Shown: positions 18,112-28,075, numbered from the stretch's first letter. The stretch: DNA of 64,000 nt from an uncultured Clostridium sp. (GCA_945871955.1 CAMBXR010000002.1:1-64000), one strand, 5' to 3'. Notes: generated by a model not told the origin, from the sequence alone. Numbers and translations: made by a program.

Positions 18112-18783
18112 CTAATTTGACTGAGCTAATTTTTTCTCTAATATACCTACTAATTTAGATAATATACTAGTTATTACAAGATATGTTATTGCCGCTACCA
18201 AGTATGGCTCCATTGGGCTATAAATTGCTGTTACTACTATACCTGCCTTAAACATTAACTCTTGAGTTCCTATAACAGAAAGTACTGATGATTCTTTTAC
18301 TAAAGTTATAAATTCATTGGCTAGTGCTGGTAGTACATTTTTTACAGCTTGAGGAACTATTACAAATCTCATAGTATCTTTATATCCCAGACCAAGTGAT
18401 CTACTTGCTTCCATTTGTCCTTTATCCACTGATTGTATTCCCGATCTAAATATTTCAGCCACATATGCACTTGAATTTATTGATAGTGCAAATGCACCTG
18501 CTATAAATTTACTTGATATTGGCCCAATATCAGGGAAATCAAAACCTAATTGTGGAAATCCGTAATAAATAATATATACTTGAACAAATAAGGGTGTACC
18601 TCTAAGGATTTGAATGTATGCACTTGATATTAACTTTAATATTTTAACTTTAGACATTTTCATTAAACAAATTAATAAACCAAGAATAAATCCTATAACT
18701 AATGATACCATTGATACTAATATGGTATATTTAGCACCTTCAAATATTAATCCATAGTATCCACTTAATTTACTAAAATCCAT
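18112..18783 (-). CDS. Polar amino-acid ABC transporter, permease
   Basis: A 223-residue membrane protein of the HisM/GlnP family with about five helices. The ATPase-contacting EAA loop is visible (EASRSLGLGYKDTMRFVIVPQA), and the IQILRGTPLFVQ segment is typical of the family. It probably forms a homodimeric channel, since only one permease is encoded. It lies 24 bases before the ATPase gene. Confidence 0.95.
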   Translation of the reverse strand: MDFSKLSGYYGLIFEGAKYTILVSMVSLVIGFILGLLICLMKMSKVKILKLISSAYIQILRGTPLFVQVYIIYYGFPQLGFDFPDIGPISSKFIAGAFALSINSSAYVAEIFRSGIQSVDKGQMEASRSLGLGYKDTMRFVIVPQAVKNVLPALANEFITLVKESSVLSVIGTQELMFKAGIVVTAIYSPMEPYLVAAITYLVITSILSKLVGILEKKLAQSN

Positions 18784-18808
18784 ATATACATCTCCTATTT
18801 TATGTCTA

Positions 18809-19648
18809 TTATTCTGTTAATTTCAAAGCTTCTTGCATAAATTCATCTATTTTACCTTCTTTTTCTAGTTTAGCTATTGTATCATTTACTGATTTTAAGA
18901 AAGCAGTATTATCAACTTTATCATCTGATTTTTTCATAGCAGCTGCTGCAGTTTCTGCAACTTCATCACCTACAGTTGTATTACCTATAGCAACATTTTT
19001 ATAATTTTTTACATTTATATCAGCTACTGCTTTACCTGTTACTATAACATCTATTTTTCCATTTTGAAGTTCTAACATTAAATCAGGTATTTTCTTTAAT
19101 TGAGTTGCATTAGTTATTCCTAAATCACCAGTAACATAATCTGCTTGAGTTGTTCCTTTTTGAACTCCAACTTTTAATTTTTTCAAATCATCTGAAGTTT
19201 TTATTGAATCTTCTTTACCTTTTGCAACTATGCATACATTGCTATTTGTATAATATATTTCAGAAAAGTCTACACTTTTCTTTCTTTCTTCATTTGGAGT
19301 CATTCCTGATAAAACTATATCTACCTTATTAGCTTGTAGTGCTCCTAATAATCCATCAAAGTCCATATCTGTATATTCAACTTTTACTCCCATATCTTTT
19401 GCCATTTCTTGAACTATAAAGTCGTCAAACCCTACTATTTTATCTTCTCCGTTAACTACTTTATGGAACTCATATGGAGAATAGTCAGCACTTGTTCCTA
19501 CTTTTAATACTCCCGAATCTTTTATTTGTTGTAGTTTATCTGCTACCTCTCCTGATTTTCCACTATCCCCATTTGATGAACATCCTACTAATGACATTAT
19601 CATCATAGCTGCTAAAGTTAAACCTAATAATTTTTTTAAACCTTTCAT
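18809..19648 (-). CDS. Amino-acid ABC transporter substrate-binding lipoprotein
   Basis: A 279-residue extracellular binding protein (SBP_bac_3 family). A lipoprotein signal peptide ends at LVGC (Cys23). The mature part has the expected segments (LKVGTSADYSPYEF, then GFDDFIVQEMAKDMG, LLGALQANKVDIVLSGMTPN). It delivers a polar amino acid to the permease. First gene of the operon, directly after the T-box leader. The ribosome binding site is AAAGGGGGA. Confidence 0.95.
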   Translation of the reverse strand: MKGLKKLLGLTLAAMMIMSLVGCSSNGDSGKSGEVADKLQQIKDSGVLKVGTSADYSPYEFHKVVNGEDKIVGFDDFIVQEMAKDMGVKVEYTDMDFDGLLGALQANKVDIVLSGMTPNEERKKSVDFSEIYYTNSNVCIVAKGKEDSIKTSDDLKKLKVGVQKGTTQADYVTGDLGITNATQLKKIPDLMLELQNGKIDVIVTGKAVADINVKNYKNVAIGNTTVGDEVAETAAAAMKKSDDKVDNTAFLKSVNDTIAKLEKEGKIDEFMQEALKLTE

Positions 19649-19734
19649 TTTAAATATCCCCCTTTTATATTTTTAAAATTATAATTGCTTTATGATAAAT
19701 ACTTACGTCATTTATTTTGATAATAAATAAAAAA

Positions 19735-19977
19735 GTCTCTTAGTCAAATGACTAAGAGACGAATTAACCGCGTTACCACTCTTGTTGATAGACAGTTATA
19801 TGCCTATCCTCTCAACCCCTTAAGGCGGGTTACCTATTATCATACTTTAGTTCTGATAATCTTCTCCAAAGCTCTCTTCACACTAAACTTAATTATTAGG
19901 CTCACACCAACCCTAACTCGCTGAAATTTAATTTAGGCTACTCTCTTTTTCTCAGAATTTCCTTTTTTGAAATTGTT
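19735..19977 (-). promoter_or_regulatory. T-box leader controlling the amino-acid ABC operon
   Basis: A transcription-attenuating T-box on the minus strand. Visible parts in order: a Stem I with an AGAGAGTAG S-turn strand and GGGTTGGTGTGAGCC apical part; the partner strand GTGAA followed by the specifier (GAG then AGAG); the T-box antiterminator bulge AGTGGTAACGCGG (about 19780-19766); and the terminator GTCTCTTAGTC...GACTAAGAGAC (19760-19735) with its T run. Uncharged tRNA would permit read-through. The specifier reads GAG (Glu) if it directly follows GAA, or AGA (Arg) one base later. AGA is the common Arg codon here and GAG is rare, so Arg is favoured. Confidence 0.93.
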
Positions 19978-19983
19978 AATACA

Positions 19984-20012
19984 ATTGTAGTTATATATAT
20001 TTCCTTTGTCAA
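19984..20012 (-). promoter_or_regulatory. Promoter of the T-box transcript
   Basis: TTGACA (20012-20007), a 17-base spacer and TACAAT (19989-19984): a near-consensus vegetative promoter just ahead of the T-box Stem I. Confidence 0.85.
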
Positions 20013-20053
20013 TAATAATTTTCAGAATTTTTTTATTTTTGTTAATGCTATTA

Positions 20054-22096
20054 TTAAATTTTTTCTATAATATTATTTCTTATGCAAAGCTTATAATCTA
20101 ATTCTGCCTCTTTTTTCTCGAATTTGACTTTGATCATATCTCCATCTTTTCCAACTATTCTTCCATTTCCAAATACCCTGTGATGCAATCTACTACCTAC
20201 TCTTATACTATTAATTTCTTCTTTTGTAGGATTTTTTATATCATCTAAAAATCTTGATTTAAATGCTTTTTTACCGTATTTATTTATAGGGGAACTAAGA
20301 GTTAAACTTTCTTCTGCACGAGTCATCCCCACATACATAAGTCTTCTTTCTTCTTCTATTTGCTCTGCTTTTTTCTTTTCATCTTCAATATCGTACGACT
20401 TTTCATGAGGAATTGTACCTTCATTAATGCCTATAATATAAACATATCTAAATTCTAAACCTTTTGCACTGTGCATAGTAGTAAATACTACTCCATTCAT
20501 CTCTTTATTCGTATGATTTTCTGATAATTCTTCTTTAACCTTTTCTATATGAGCTAAATATTCCTCAATAGTTTCAAAGTTAGATGCAGAACTTTCAATT
20601 TCATTTAATATTTCAATTAATCCATTTGTTTTTATTTTTCTATTCATACAATAATCTAAAATATATTTATCATAATCTAAAGTCGTTCTTATATAAGATA
20701 TGGCATCTTGAGGACATTGATGTTTTAAATAGCTTATATCAATATCTAAATCATTTATGGTTTTTACTTGTTTTGGATGAAGATTACATTTTGTTATTAA
20801 AGCATTTACAAAATCCTTATCTTCTTTTATTTGACTTAAATTATCTCTAGATATATATCTAAAAGGTTTATTAATTATTCTTATCCAATCTTCATTAGTA
20901 TGTTGTCTTACAGCAATTTTTAAATAAGATAATACATCTCTAGCTGCCCAATGATCATAAATCGTTACAACAGAATCCTTTATGCTAAATGGTATTCTCA
21001 TGTCCATAAATACATCTACTAATGCTCTAGACTGAATATTTGTCCTATAAATCACTGCAAAATCACTATATTCCACATAGTCTTTCTTTATCTCTTCTAA
21101 TATTTCCTTACCTATTTGTATTGCCTCATCTTCTGAGTCTTTAGGCATAAGATATTTTACTACAGCACCTTCTCCCTGGTGACATTTTATAGTTTTATCA
21201 TATCTACTTACATTTTTTTCTATTAATTTATTAGATACATCTATTATTTCTTTTTTTGATCTATAATTTATATCCAATAAGATTTTTTCTGTTCCTTGGA
21301 AGTATTCTTCAAATTGTAATAAAAAGTCTGGCCTAGCACCTCTGAATCCATAAATACTTTGGTCTTCATCCCCAACAACAAATATATTATTATTAGGATT
21401 TGACATTAATTTTAATACTTCAAATTGAACTTTATTAATATCTTGAAACTCATCTACTAAAATATATTTATAAACCTGTCTGACCATTTCTAATGCCTGT
21501 TTATTTTCACTTAATAAGTAGTAAGTTCTTATTAACATATCGTCAAAATCTATCTTTTTAATTTGTTCTTTATAATCTTCATACATATTATAAGTATTTA
21601 TAAACTCATCTTTTGTCAAAATCTCCGATTCAAAATCCTGTTTATCCATCAGTTCATTTTTTACATAAGAAATTTCATTTATAACTTGTCCAACTGCCTC
21701 GTCATCTTCTCCATTTTCTACTTTTAGATTTTTAAGTATTCCTTTTATGGCAATTCTTTTTGTTTTTTCATCAAGAATACTATTCATATCATATCTTCCA
21801 AAATATCTTAAAATTTTATAAAAAACTGCATGGAAAGTTCCAAAGGTAACTTTGTTTATTCTTGGATCATTACAAATTTTTAATGCCCTATTTTTCATTT
21901 CCATGGAAGAATTTTTTGTAAAACTTATTGCTAATATTCTAGCTGGAGGAATATTTTTATTTACTATCATATTGGCAATTCTATAAGTAATTACTCTAGT
22001 TTTTCCAGAACCAGGACCTGCAAGCACCATACAAGGCCCTTCAACATGTTCTACTGCCTTTTTTTGATTTTCATTTAATTTATCTTTATCAATCAT
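20054..22096 (-). CDS. UvrD/PcrA-type DNA helicase
   Basis: A 680-residue superfamily 1A helicase. Walker A GPGSGKT (27-33), the motif II region ILVDEFQDIN, motif III VVGDEDQSIYGFRGA, the motif V region TMHSAKGLEF and motif VI EERRLMYVGMTRAEE are present. The C terminus has a small Tudor-like segment (VGSRLHHRVFGNGRIVGKDG) as in PcrA. It is shorter than typical PcrA (about 720-740) and may be a second UvrD paralogue rather than the essential PcrA, so no symbol is given. Roles would be repair and removal of protein roadblocks. Divergent from the RNase H-like gene. Confidence 0.93.
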   Translation of the reverse strand: MIDKDKLNENQKKAVEHVEGPCMVLAGPGSGKTRVITYRIANMIVNKNIPPARILAISFTKNSSMEMKNRALKICNDPRINKVTFGTFHAVFYKILRYFGRYDMNSILDEKTKRIAIKGILKNLKVENGEDDEAVGQVINEISYVKNELMDKQDFESEILTKDEFINTYNMYEDYKEQIKKIDFDDMLIRTYYLLSENKQALEMVRQVYKYILVDEFQDINKVQFEVLKLMSNPNNNIFVVGDEDQSIYGFRGARPDFLLQFEEYFQGTEKILLDINYRSKKEIIDVSNKLIEKNVSRYDKTIKCHQGEGAVVKYLMPKDSEDEAIQIGKEILEEIKKDYVEYSDFAVIYRTNIQSRALVDVFMDMRIPFSIKDSVVTIYDHWAARDVLSYLKIAVRQHTNEDWIRIINKPFRYISRDNLSQIKEDKDFVNALITKCNLHPKQVKTINDLDIDISYLKHQCPQDAISYIRTTLDYDKYILDYCMNRKIKTNGLIEILNEIESSASNFETIEEYLAHIEKVKEELSENHTNKEMNGVVFTTMHSAKGLEFRYVYIIGINEGTIPHEKSYDIEDEKKKAEQIEEERRLMYVGMTRAEESLTLSSPINKYGKKAFKSRFLDDIKNPTKEEINSIRVGSRLHHRVFGNGRIVGKDGDMIKVKFEKKEAELDYKLCIRNNIIEKI

Positions 22097-22225
22097 ATTT
22101 TCCCACCTTGAAGTATTTGATTTTTATTTATAATATTACATTTACTATAATCTTTTTTTAGTTTATGATTAAATTAATTTATTCAACGTCTATTATATTA
22201 TAAAATTGAAAAAAGGAGAAATATC

Positions 22226-23140
22226 ATGAAAATTATAGAAAAAATTCTAACAGAGAATTTAAATATAGATAGCGACACCTTTATATTCGACATTGAAACT
22301 ACTGGACTTAATCCTAAGTTTTGCAAAATTATTTTAATCGGTATTTTATATAATTGCCAAGGTAAGACTATTATTAAACAATTTTTTGCTGAAAATGAAG
22401 ATGAGGAGCAGGAAATTTTAACTGCTTTTATAGACCATATTAAGCATTTCAAAAAACATGTAACTTATAATGGCCTAGCTTTTGATATTAAATTTATAAA
22501 TTACAGATTAAAAAAATATAATATTGATTTCTATTTGAATAGTGAAGATGATTTTGATATTTTTAAGTTTATTAAACCTTTTAAATATGCTCTAAATCTA
22601 GAAAGTTGTAGTTTAGCCTTAGTTGAAAAATTTTTTGGTATTCATAGAGATGATTCCATAAATGGTGAAAAAAGTATAGAACTTTATAAAGAGTTTGTAG
22701 AAAACCAAGATGAGAAACTTCTAGATACTATACTTTTACATAATTATGATGATATTTATAATTTAAGTAAACTTATAAATATTCATGATTTAGTTAAGGA
22801 AAAATTAAATCTATTAGAGATTAATGCAAATAATTATAAACTTGAAATTCATCCTTTAAAATACAAAATAAATTCAAAAAAACTTACTATGGATTATTTT
22901 GTTTTTAAAGGTGAACACAACAATATATCAATTTATAATGACAACTATTCAATAATCTGCCAAAATAATAATATTTCTCTAGAAATAAATATAGATAAAG
23001 GTATAGATAGAGATAATAATACTATCTTATTTTACAATTTGTCGAAAATTATTCCTTTGAAGTTTAATGATGAAGTCCTTGAAGGGAATATTTATTCTTT
23101 ATGTAATTTTATAATAAAAAATGAACTTAGCAGTATATAA
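22226..23140 (+). CDS. RNase H-like exonuclease-domain protein (YprB type)
   Basis: A 304-residue protein whose first ~190 residues match the YprB/RNase_H_2 DEDD nuclease fold. Acidic residues are visible at Asp22 and Glu24 (FDIETTGL), Asp87 (NGLAFDIKF) and His172/Asp175-Asp176 (HNYDDIYNL). The C-terminal ~110 residues are beta-rich and unassigned. Probably a 3'-5' exonuclease on nucleic acid; the substrate is unknown. Start ATG follows AAAGGAG. Divergently transcribed from the UvrD-type helicase, so a repair link is possible. Confidence 0.85.
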   Translation: MKIIEKILTENLNIDSDTFIFDIETTGLNPKFCKIILIGILYNCQGKTIIKQFFAENEDEEQEILTAFIDHIKHFKKHVTYNGLAFDIKFINYRLKKYNIDFYLNSEDDFDIFKFIKPFKYALNLESCSLALVEKFFGIHRDDSINGEKSIELYKEFVENQDEKLLDTILLHNYDDIYNLSKLINIHDLVKEKLNLLEINANNYKLEIHPLKYKINSKKLTMDYFVFKGEHNNISIYNDNYSIICQNNNISLEINIDKGIDRDNNTILFYNLSKIIPLKFNDEVLEGNIYSLCNFIIKNELSSI

Positions 23141-23154
23141 ATATATTCATATAA

Positions 23155-23195
23155 AAAGCTATATAACTAGATAATTAATCTAGATATATAGCTTT
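23155..23195. terminator. Bidirectional terminator
   Basis: An 18-bp stem (AAAGCTATATA.CTAGAT and its complement) with a 5-base loop, between convergent genes. Confidence 0.8.
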
Positions 23196-23213
23196 AAATT
23201 TTCATTAGTTTAT

Positions 23214-23978
23214 TTAATTCAATAATCTAAATTTTATACTTCTATATAAATCTATAATACTTGTAGGATATTCTCTGATCATATAATACAATCTATTAGA
23301 CCATGAACTAATTGAGCATAATCCTTCATTATCAAATCCAAGAATACTGGCTATAAATCTCCCTCTAAATAAATGATAATCACTGGTTACAATCAAAATC
23401 CTATCTCCTAAATTTAAATCTCCTATTATTTCTTTGCTAAAGATTATATTTTCTAAAGTTGTAGTTGCTTTATCTTCTAGTATTATTTTTTCTTCATCCA
23501 CATTATTTTCCACTAAATAATTTTTCATGGCCAAAGCTTCTGTCATTATTTCATCTTTACCTTGCCCACCAGATACAATTATATTTATATCTTTGTTAGA
23601 ATGATAATATTCAATAGCTTTATCAAGTCTTAACTTCAAAGTTTTAGATACTACATTTTCATTTACTTTAGCTCCTAAAATTATCATAGTATCTACTTTT
23701 CCTATATTGTCTATATCTTTAGTTTTATATATATTTATAAGAATTGCACTTTGTAAAATCATAAATAATATTAAAAATAACATCATTATTATTTTATAAG
23801 TTTTGTATATTATCCTTGTATATCTATTTTTAAATGATGCATTTCTTGTAATTATTAGTATGTATATAAGTATTATTGATACAAGTATAAATATTGTTGA
23901 AAAGCTAAAATTCCATTCAATTAAAGCTAATATGACAGGTGTGCTAAGTATTATCAATAACTTAATATTTTTATTCAC
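23214..23978 (-). CDS. DUF218 (YdcF/SanA-like) membrane protein
   Basis: About 254 residues. Three N-terminal membrane helices are followed by a DUF218 domain: MIILGAKV, IIVSGGQGKDEIMTEALAMKNYL, then TTLENI and VTSDYHLFRGRFIA. The family is linked to cell-envelope functions such as SanA-type vancomycin tolerance; the chemistry is uncertain. I prefer the GTG at 23978, which sits 6-7 bases after GGGGGAA. The longer frame begins at an ATG formed by that ribosome binding site itself. Monocistronic. Confidence 0.85.
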   Translation of the reverse strand: MNKNIKLLIILSTPVILALIEWNFSFSTIFILVSIILIYILIITRNASFKNRYTRIIYKTYKIIMMLFLILFMILQSAILINIYKTKDIDNIGKVDTMIILGAKVNENVVSKTLKLRLDKAIEYYHSNKDINIIVSGGQGKDEIMTEALAMKNYLVENNVDEEKIILEDKATTTLENIIFSKEIIGDLNLGDRILIVTSDYHLFRGRFIASILGFDNEGLCSISSWSNRLYYMIREYPTSIIDLYRSIKFRLLN

Positions 23979-24066
23979 ATTTATTTCCCCCATACAGTAA
24001 TTTATTACTCTATATTTCTAATAAATTATAACATAATATAAAATACTTCTTAGTATTGAAAAAAGA

Positions 24067-24103
24067 GCTATTTAATAAATAATAAAATTATTCATTAAAT
24101 AGC
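24067..24103 (-). terminator. Terminator of the XRE-CPBP operon
   Basis: Stem GCTATTTAAT.AATAAT with its complement, then TCTTTTTT on the minus strand. Confidence 0.8.
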
Positions 24104-24126
24104 CCCTATAATTTGATATTTAATAT

Positions 24127-25023
24127 TTAATTAATTTCTTCCTCAAATGGATTTTCTATTTTACTAAGTGAAATATAACAGTATATTCCAACTAATATAA
24201 ATATACTTCCACCAATTATCCCCGTTGGGCTAGGACCTATAAAAGAGTTTGGTGTTCCTTTATATAAAAGTAATCCTATTGCTGCAGATGCATTTATTGC
24301 ACTATGAGCTATTGCGCAAGGTATAACACTTTTTGTTTTTATAACTAAGTATGATAAATAAGATCCAATCACTATACAAAATACTATCATGGCAAATATA
24401 CCCAACCACGGTGCCCCAATATATCCAGTTCCATAATTATGTCCCATAGCAATTACTGGTGCATGCCATATTCCCCAGATAACGCCACTAATAATTATGG
24501 ATTTTTTTACAGAATAGTTATTACAAAGTTTTTGAAGTAAATAACCTCTCCAGCCCAATTCTTCCCCTAATGTAAATAAAATATTTATTATTGGTCCTAT
24601 TAATATAGCTTGAAGTAATTGAACTATAAAAATTATCCTTACATCTACATTTATATTATTACTTGATAATATCTCCTTAATTACAGTCATATCTAAATCT
24701 AGATTATTAGGAAAAATTATAAAATATACTATAACTCCCAGTATTATAAAAACATTTGTCATAAAGTAAGCAGTTAGGTAGTATTTTATATTATTTTTAA
24801 ATAGAGGCTTTAAATACATATTTTTAAATCCCTCTTTTGTAATAATTCTTGTTAGTATAGATGAGAGTGCAGGCATTAACATCATAATAGACATAATTAT
24901 AACACTCTTTGTTGAACCATATTTATCTCCACTTAATGGTATTATAGATATTATTCCCCAGGATGTAAGAAGTACTATACCTAAATAGATATATAATCTT
25001 TTTTTACTTATATTTTCATTCAT
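24127..25023 (-). CDS. CPBP family intramembrane metalloprotease (CAAX/Abi type)
   Basis: A 298-residue membrane protein with about eight helices and the three CPBP motifs: EELGWRG (154-160), WGIWHAP (183-189) and a final AIAHSAINA near 240. Bacterial members are linked to bacteriocin self-immunity, peptide processing or membrane-protein regulation; the substrate here is unknown. It follows an XRE-type regulator by 11 bases, so the pair is probably one operon. Confidence 0.9.
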   Translation of the reverse strand: MNENISKKRLYIYLGIVLLTSWGIISIIPLSGDKYGSTKSVIIMSIMMLMPALSSILTRIITKEGFKNMYLKPLFKNNIKYYLTAYFMTNVFIILGVIVYFIIFPNNLDLDMTVIKEILSSNNINVDVRIIFIVQLLQAILIGPIINILFTLGEELGWRGYLLQKLCNNYSVKKSIIISGVIWGIWHAPVIAMGHNYGTGYIGAPWLGIFAMIVFCIVIGSYLSYLVIKTKSVIPCAIAHSAINASAAIGLLLYKGTPNSFIGPSPTGIIGGSIFILVGIYCYISLSKIENPFEEEIN

Positions 25024-25034
25024 CTTTATTCCTC

Positions 25035-26150
25035 CTATTTTCCCCTAAACTTATTTAATTTTTTTAATAAATTATCATACATAATATCATCTCTGATTAT
25101 AGTAAACCCTGGATGAGTTTCTATAAGCTCTCTCAAGCTTTCCACAATTAATTCTTCATTTCTAGGCAATATATTTCCTATTTTCATCCCCTCTATAAAC
25201 TCTGGCAAATAGTCAAACATCTTATTTTTATTTTCTTTAAAATCAAATACATTTGTGTCACTAACCATATCCACACATTCCTGTAAATACTTTAAACAGT
25301 TTTCCTTGTCTCCCTTTGAACCATATGTCAAAGAAAGTAAAGTAAAAGCATTTAATAAAGCCTGAGGATATTCATTTTTCAAATCTAAAACATCTACTAT
25401 CTTTATTAGCTTATCAATATACATCTTTTGTTTTTCTTCATTATCCTCATAACAAGACAAAATATCTGTCATAGCCTGAATGCTATTAATAAAGTTATTA
25501 AATATGAATATCTGCAATGTTTTTATGGCTTCTTCTTTGTCTCCTTTAATTTGATATGCCTTAGATAAAATAGTTTCTAATGGCATAGGTACCTTACTTA
25601 TACCCTTTAAATCATCTATTACATCATCTGCTTTTCCAATTATTAAATTACAATAGCTTTTCATAGTTAATGCTTCTTTGGCCAAATTTACTTCTTCACA
25701 ATTTTCTTCTATTCTTTCAAATACTTTTACCGTATGTTTATATATGTTTATTATCTTTTCTTGATTTCCTGCTAAATAAGCATGATTACAATAAAGTAAG
25801 CCTAAATGAAACTGTAGAAAATAACATGTATAGTATTTTTTCTCATAATATATACACTTGTTATAAACTTCATCAAAATGCTTTGTTGCAAAATCTTCTA
25901 TAAATTTAGTATAAAGCTTTTTCACTTCATCCTCTTCCATAAATGGCTCATATCCTAAAAGTTCATCTATACTTATATCAAAATATGCAGCTATTATTGG
26001 CAATAATGTTATATCAGGATAACTTTGATTTTTTTCCCATTTTGAAACAGCCGCTTTTGTTATTCCTAAATGATTTGCTAGCTCTTCTTGAGTTATTCCT
26101 CTTATTTTTCTTAAATTTGAAATATTTTTAGAAAAATTCATATTTTGCAT
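25035..26150 (-). CDS. XRE-family transcriptional regulator with helical repeat C terminus
   Basis: A 371-residue protein. Residues 10-65 form a Cro/C1-type helix-turn-helix (ISNLRKIRGITQEELANHLG, then AAVSKWEKNQSYPD and FDISIDELLGYEP). The remaining ~300 residues are alpha-helical with TPR-like periodicity, resembling RRNPP-type or other peptide-sensing regulators. It probably controls its own operon with the CPBP gene. Start ATG follows AGGAGG. No small peptide gene was identified beside it. Confidence 0.88.
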   Translation of the reverse strand: MQNMNFSKNISNLRKIRGITQEELANHLGITKAAVSKWEKNQSYPDITLLPIIAAYFDISIDELLGYEPFMEEDEVKKLYTKFIEDFATKHFDEVYNKCIYYEKKYYTCYFLQFHLGLLYCNHAYLAGNQEKIINIYKHTVKVFERIEENCEEVNLAKEALTMKSYCNLIIGKADDVIDDLKGISKVPMPLETILSKAYQIKGDKEEAIKTLQIFIFNNFINSIQAMTDILSCYEDNEEKQKMYIDKLIKIVDVLDLKNEYPQALLNAFTLLSLTYGSKGDKENCLKYLQECVDMVSDTNVFDFKENKNKMFDYLPEFIEGMKIGNILPRNEELIVESLRELIETHPGFTIIRDDIMYDNLLKKLNKFRGK

Positions 26151-26195
26151 AACTAGCCTCCTTTTTATTTATCTTATATATTTTATTGTATTAAA

Positions 26196-26259
26196 AAACC
26201 ATCAGTTTACACAATGTACGTATAGTTGATTTTCTATCACTTTAGTCAACTGATGGTTT
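26196..26259 (-). terminator. Terminator of the ClC gene with nested hairpin
   Basis: Outer stem AAACCATCAGTT / AACTGATGGTTT with a long insert, followed by six T on the minus strand. AGTTGA at the start of the insert can also pair with TCAACT, giving an alternative inner hairpin. Confidence 0.7.
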
Positions 26260-26270
26260 ACTTTTTATTA

Positions 26271-27830
26271 TTAACTTGTAGCTGCCATTTCAGATATATC
26301 TTTTAATAAATCCTTAGAATTATTTTCATTAGTCATTATAATTAATAAATCCCCTGCACATATAATTGTATCTCCTTTTGGCAAAATTTCTTTTTCTCCT
26401 CTATTTATAGATACAACTAAACAATTTTCTGGCCATAATATATCTTTAATCTTCTTATTCTCTAATTCACTATAAACTTGGACTGATATCTCCAGTAAAG
26501 TCTTCTTTCCAACTCTTCCTTCATATTTATTTATTGATTTCGATATTATTTTACTTAATAAACTTTCATAAATTGGATCAGAGTTTAGAATATCTGAAGT
26601 TAATTGAGAAATAATAACAACTATAGCTAAAGAAAGTAAGTGATTTAAAGAACCTGTCATCTCAGAAATTAGTAATATAGAAGTAATAGGTGCTTTTACT
26701 ATAGATGAAAAATGACCTGCCATGGAAATTACTATAAAATTAAGTAAATAAGATGCTGGTATTCCCAAATATCTTACACATATAATTCCTACAAAATTGC
26801 CTACTAAAGCTCCAATAACTAATAAAGGGAAAAATATACCTCCTGGTACTCCTGACCCAAAGCAAATAAATGTAAATAAAAATTTCACAACTATTAATAC
26901 AAATAAAAATGTCAAACTAAAATTCTCTTCTTTTAGAGATATTATTAAATCATGACCTCCTCCTAATACTATAGGAAATATAATTCCCACTATGCCTGTA
27001 ATAACAAAAGGAATAATACATTTTATTTCCGTAGATACATTTAATTTTTTATATAAGTCCTGTGTTATCAAAAGTCCTTTACTAAATACAACTCCACTTA
27101 TACCTATTACTATTCCAAGTATAATAAGAACCCAATAATATTTAAGTGGTAGTGAGTTTAATTTTGAAAAATATAAAGACGGTGTTAGACCGAAAAAATT
27201 TTGTGAAATAAAATCTGCCATAAGAGATGATATCATAGCTGATACTAATACTAATGGCGAGAAATTTTTATGAGTTTCTTCCAACGAAAACATAACTCCA
27301 GATATGGGTGCATTGAAAGCTGCTGAAAGTCCTGCACTTGCTCCACTTGTAATTAAATATTTCTTTTCATTATCTAGTTTATTAGTTTGCTGTGCAAGGC
27401 CTTCTCCCACACAAGCTCCCATTTGTACTGAAGGTCCTTCTCTTCCTAAAGACATGCCTGCTCCTAAACAAATCAACCCACCTATAAATTTATATACTAA
27501 TACACTAAACCAATTTTGTTTTAAATTTCTAGTAAGTATACCTTCTACTTGAGGTATTCCACTTCCACTAATCATTGGCTCCTTTTTTACCATTTTTCCC
27601 ACTAAAAATCCCAATAATATAAGTACAAGAAATAAAACTTGTATTAATAAATGATTGCTTCTCGCTTTTTCATAAAAAGAAATAAATGCAGGTGATAATT
27701 TTGATAAAAGGATTCTATGGACTACTATTACTAAACCCGCTATAATTCCTACAATCAATGAATCAAATATCAACTTATATTTTAAATTTTCAAGTCTATT
27801 CAACATTACATAGATTCCCTCTTTCTTCAT
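26271..27830 (-). CDS. ClC-family chloride transporter with C-terminal TrkA_C domain
   Basis: A 519-residue ClC protein. Selectivity-filter motifs are GSGIP (89-93), GREGP (129-133, with the gating Glu131) and GVPGGIFFP near residue 330. The C-terminal ~75 residues match a TrkA_C/RCK_C ligand-binding domain. The retained gating Glu suits a Cl-/H+ exchanger, used in acid resistance or volume control. The TrkA_C tail suggests nucleotide or ion control. Start ATG follows GGGGGG; an internal ATG eight codons later is possible. Monocistronic. Confidence 0.93.
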   Translation of the reverse strand: MKKEGIYVMLNRLENLKYKLIFDSLIVGIIAGLVIVVHRILLSKLSPAFISFYEKARSNHLLIQVLFLVLILLGFLVGKMVKKEPMISGSGIPQVEGILTRNLKQNWFSVLVYKFIGGLICLGAGMSLGREGPSVQMGACVGEGLAQQTNKLDNEKKYLITSGASAGLSAAFNAPISGVMFSLEETHKNFSPLVLVSAMISSLMADFISQNFFGLTPSLYFSKLNSLPLKYYWVLIILGIVIGISGVVFSKGLLITQDLYKKLNVSTEIKCIIPFVITGIVGIIFPIVLGGGHDLIISLKEENFSLTFLFVLIVVKFLFTFICFGSGVPGGIFFPLLVIGALVGNFVGIICVRYLGIPASYLLNFIVISMAGHFSSIVKAPITSILLISEMTGSLNHLLSLAIVVIISQLTSDILNSDPIYESLLSKIISKSINKYEGRVGKKTLLEISVQVYSELENKKIKDILWPENCLVVSINRGEKEILPKGDTIICAGDLLIIMTNENNSKDLLKDISEMAATS

Positions 27831-28020
27831 CTATATATTCCCCCCTTCATGGTTAAATTCTAGTCATATTTTAGATAAAAGACAAGTTTAAATATTCCAA
27901 TTTTTTTATATTATTAAAGCCTTTTTATTGACAAAAAAACTATATACTAATACAATAATACCTAAAGGGGTATACGTAATACTTTTCCTATAAAGATGGT
28001 CATCTATCTTTCCCAAAACT

Positions 28021-28050
28021 TTAAGATGACCTAATATTTTTAATAACTTA
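28021..28050 (+). repeat. Direct repeat copy 1 (30 bp, period 79)
   Basis: Begins TTAAGATGACCTAATATTTT. It differs at two positions from the copy at 28100-28129. Each copy holds the right arm of one hairpin plus its T-rich tail, suggesting local duplication. Confidence 0.8.
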
Positions 28051-28075
28051 GATAACTTAAACTTTATAAAAAATA

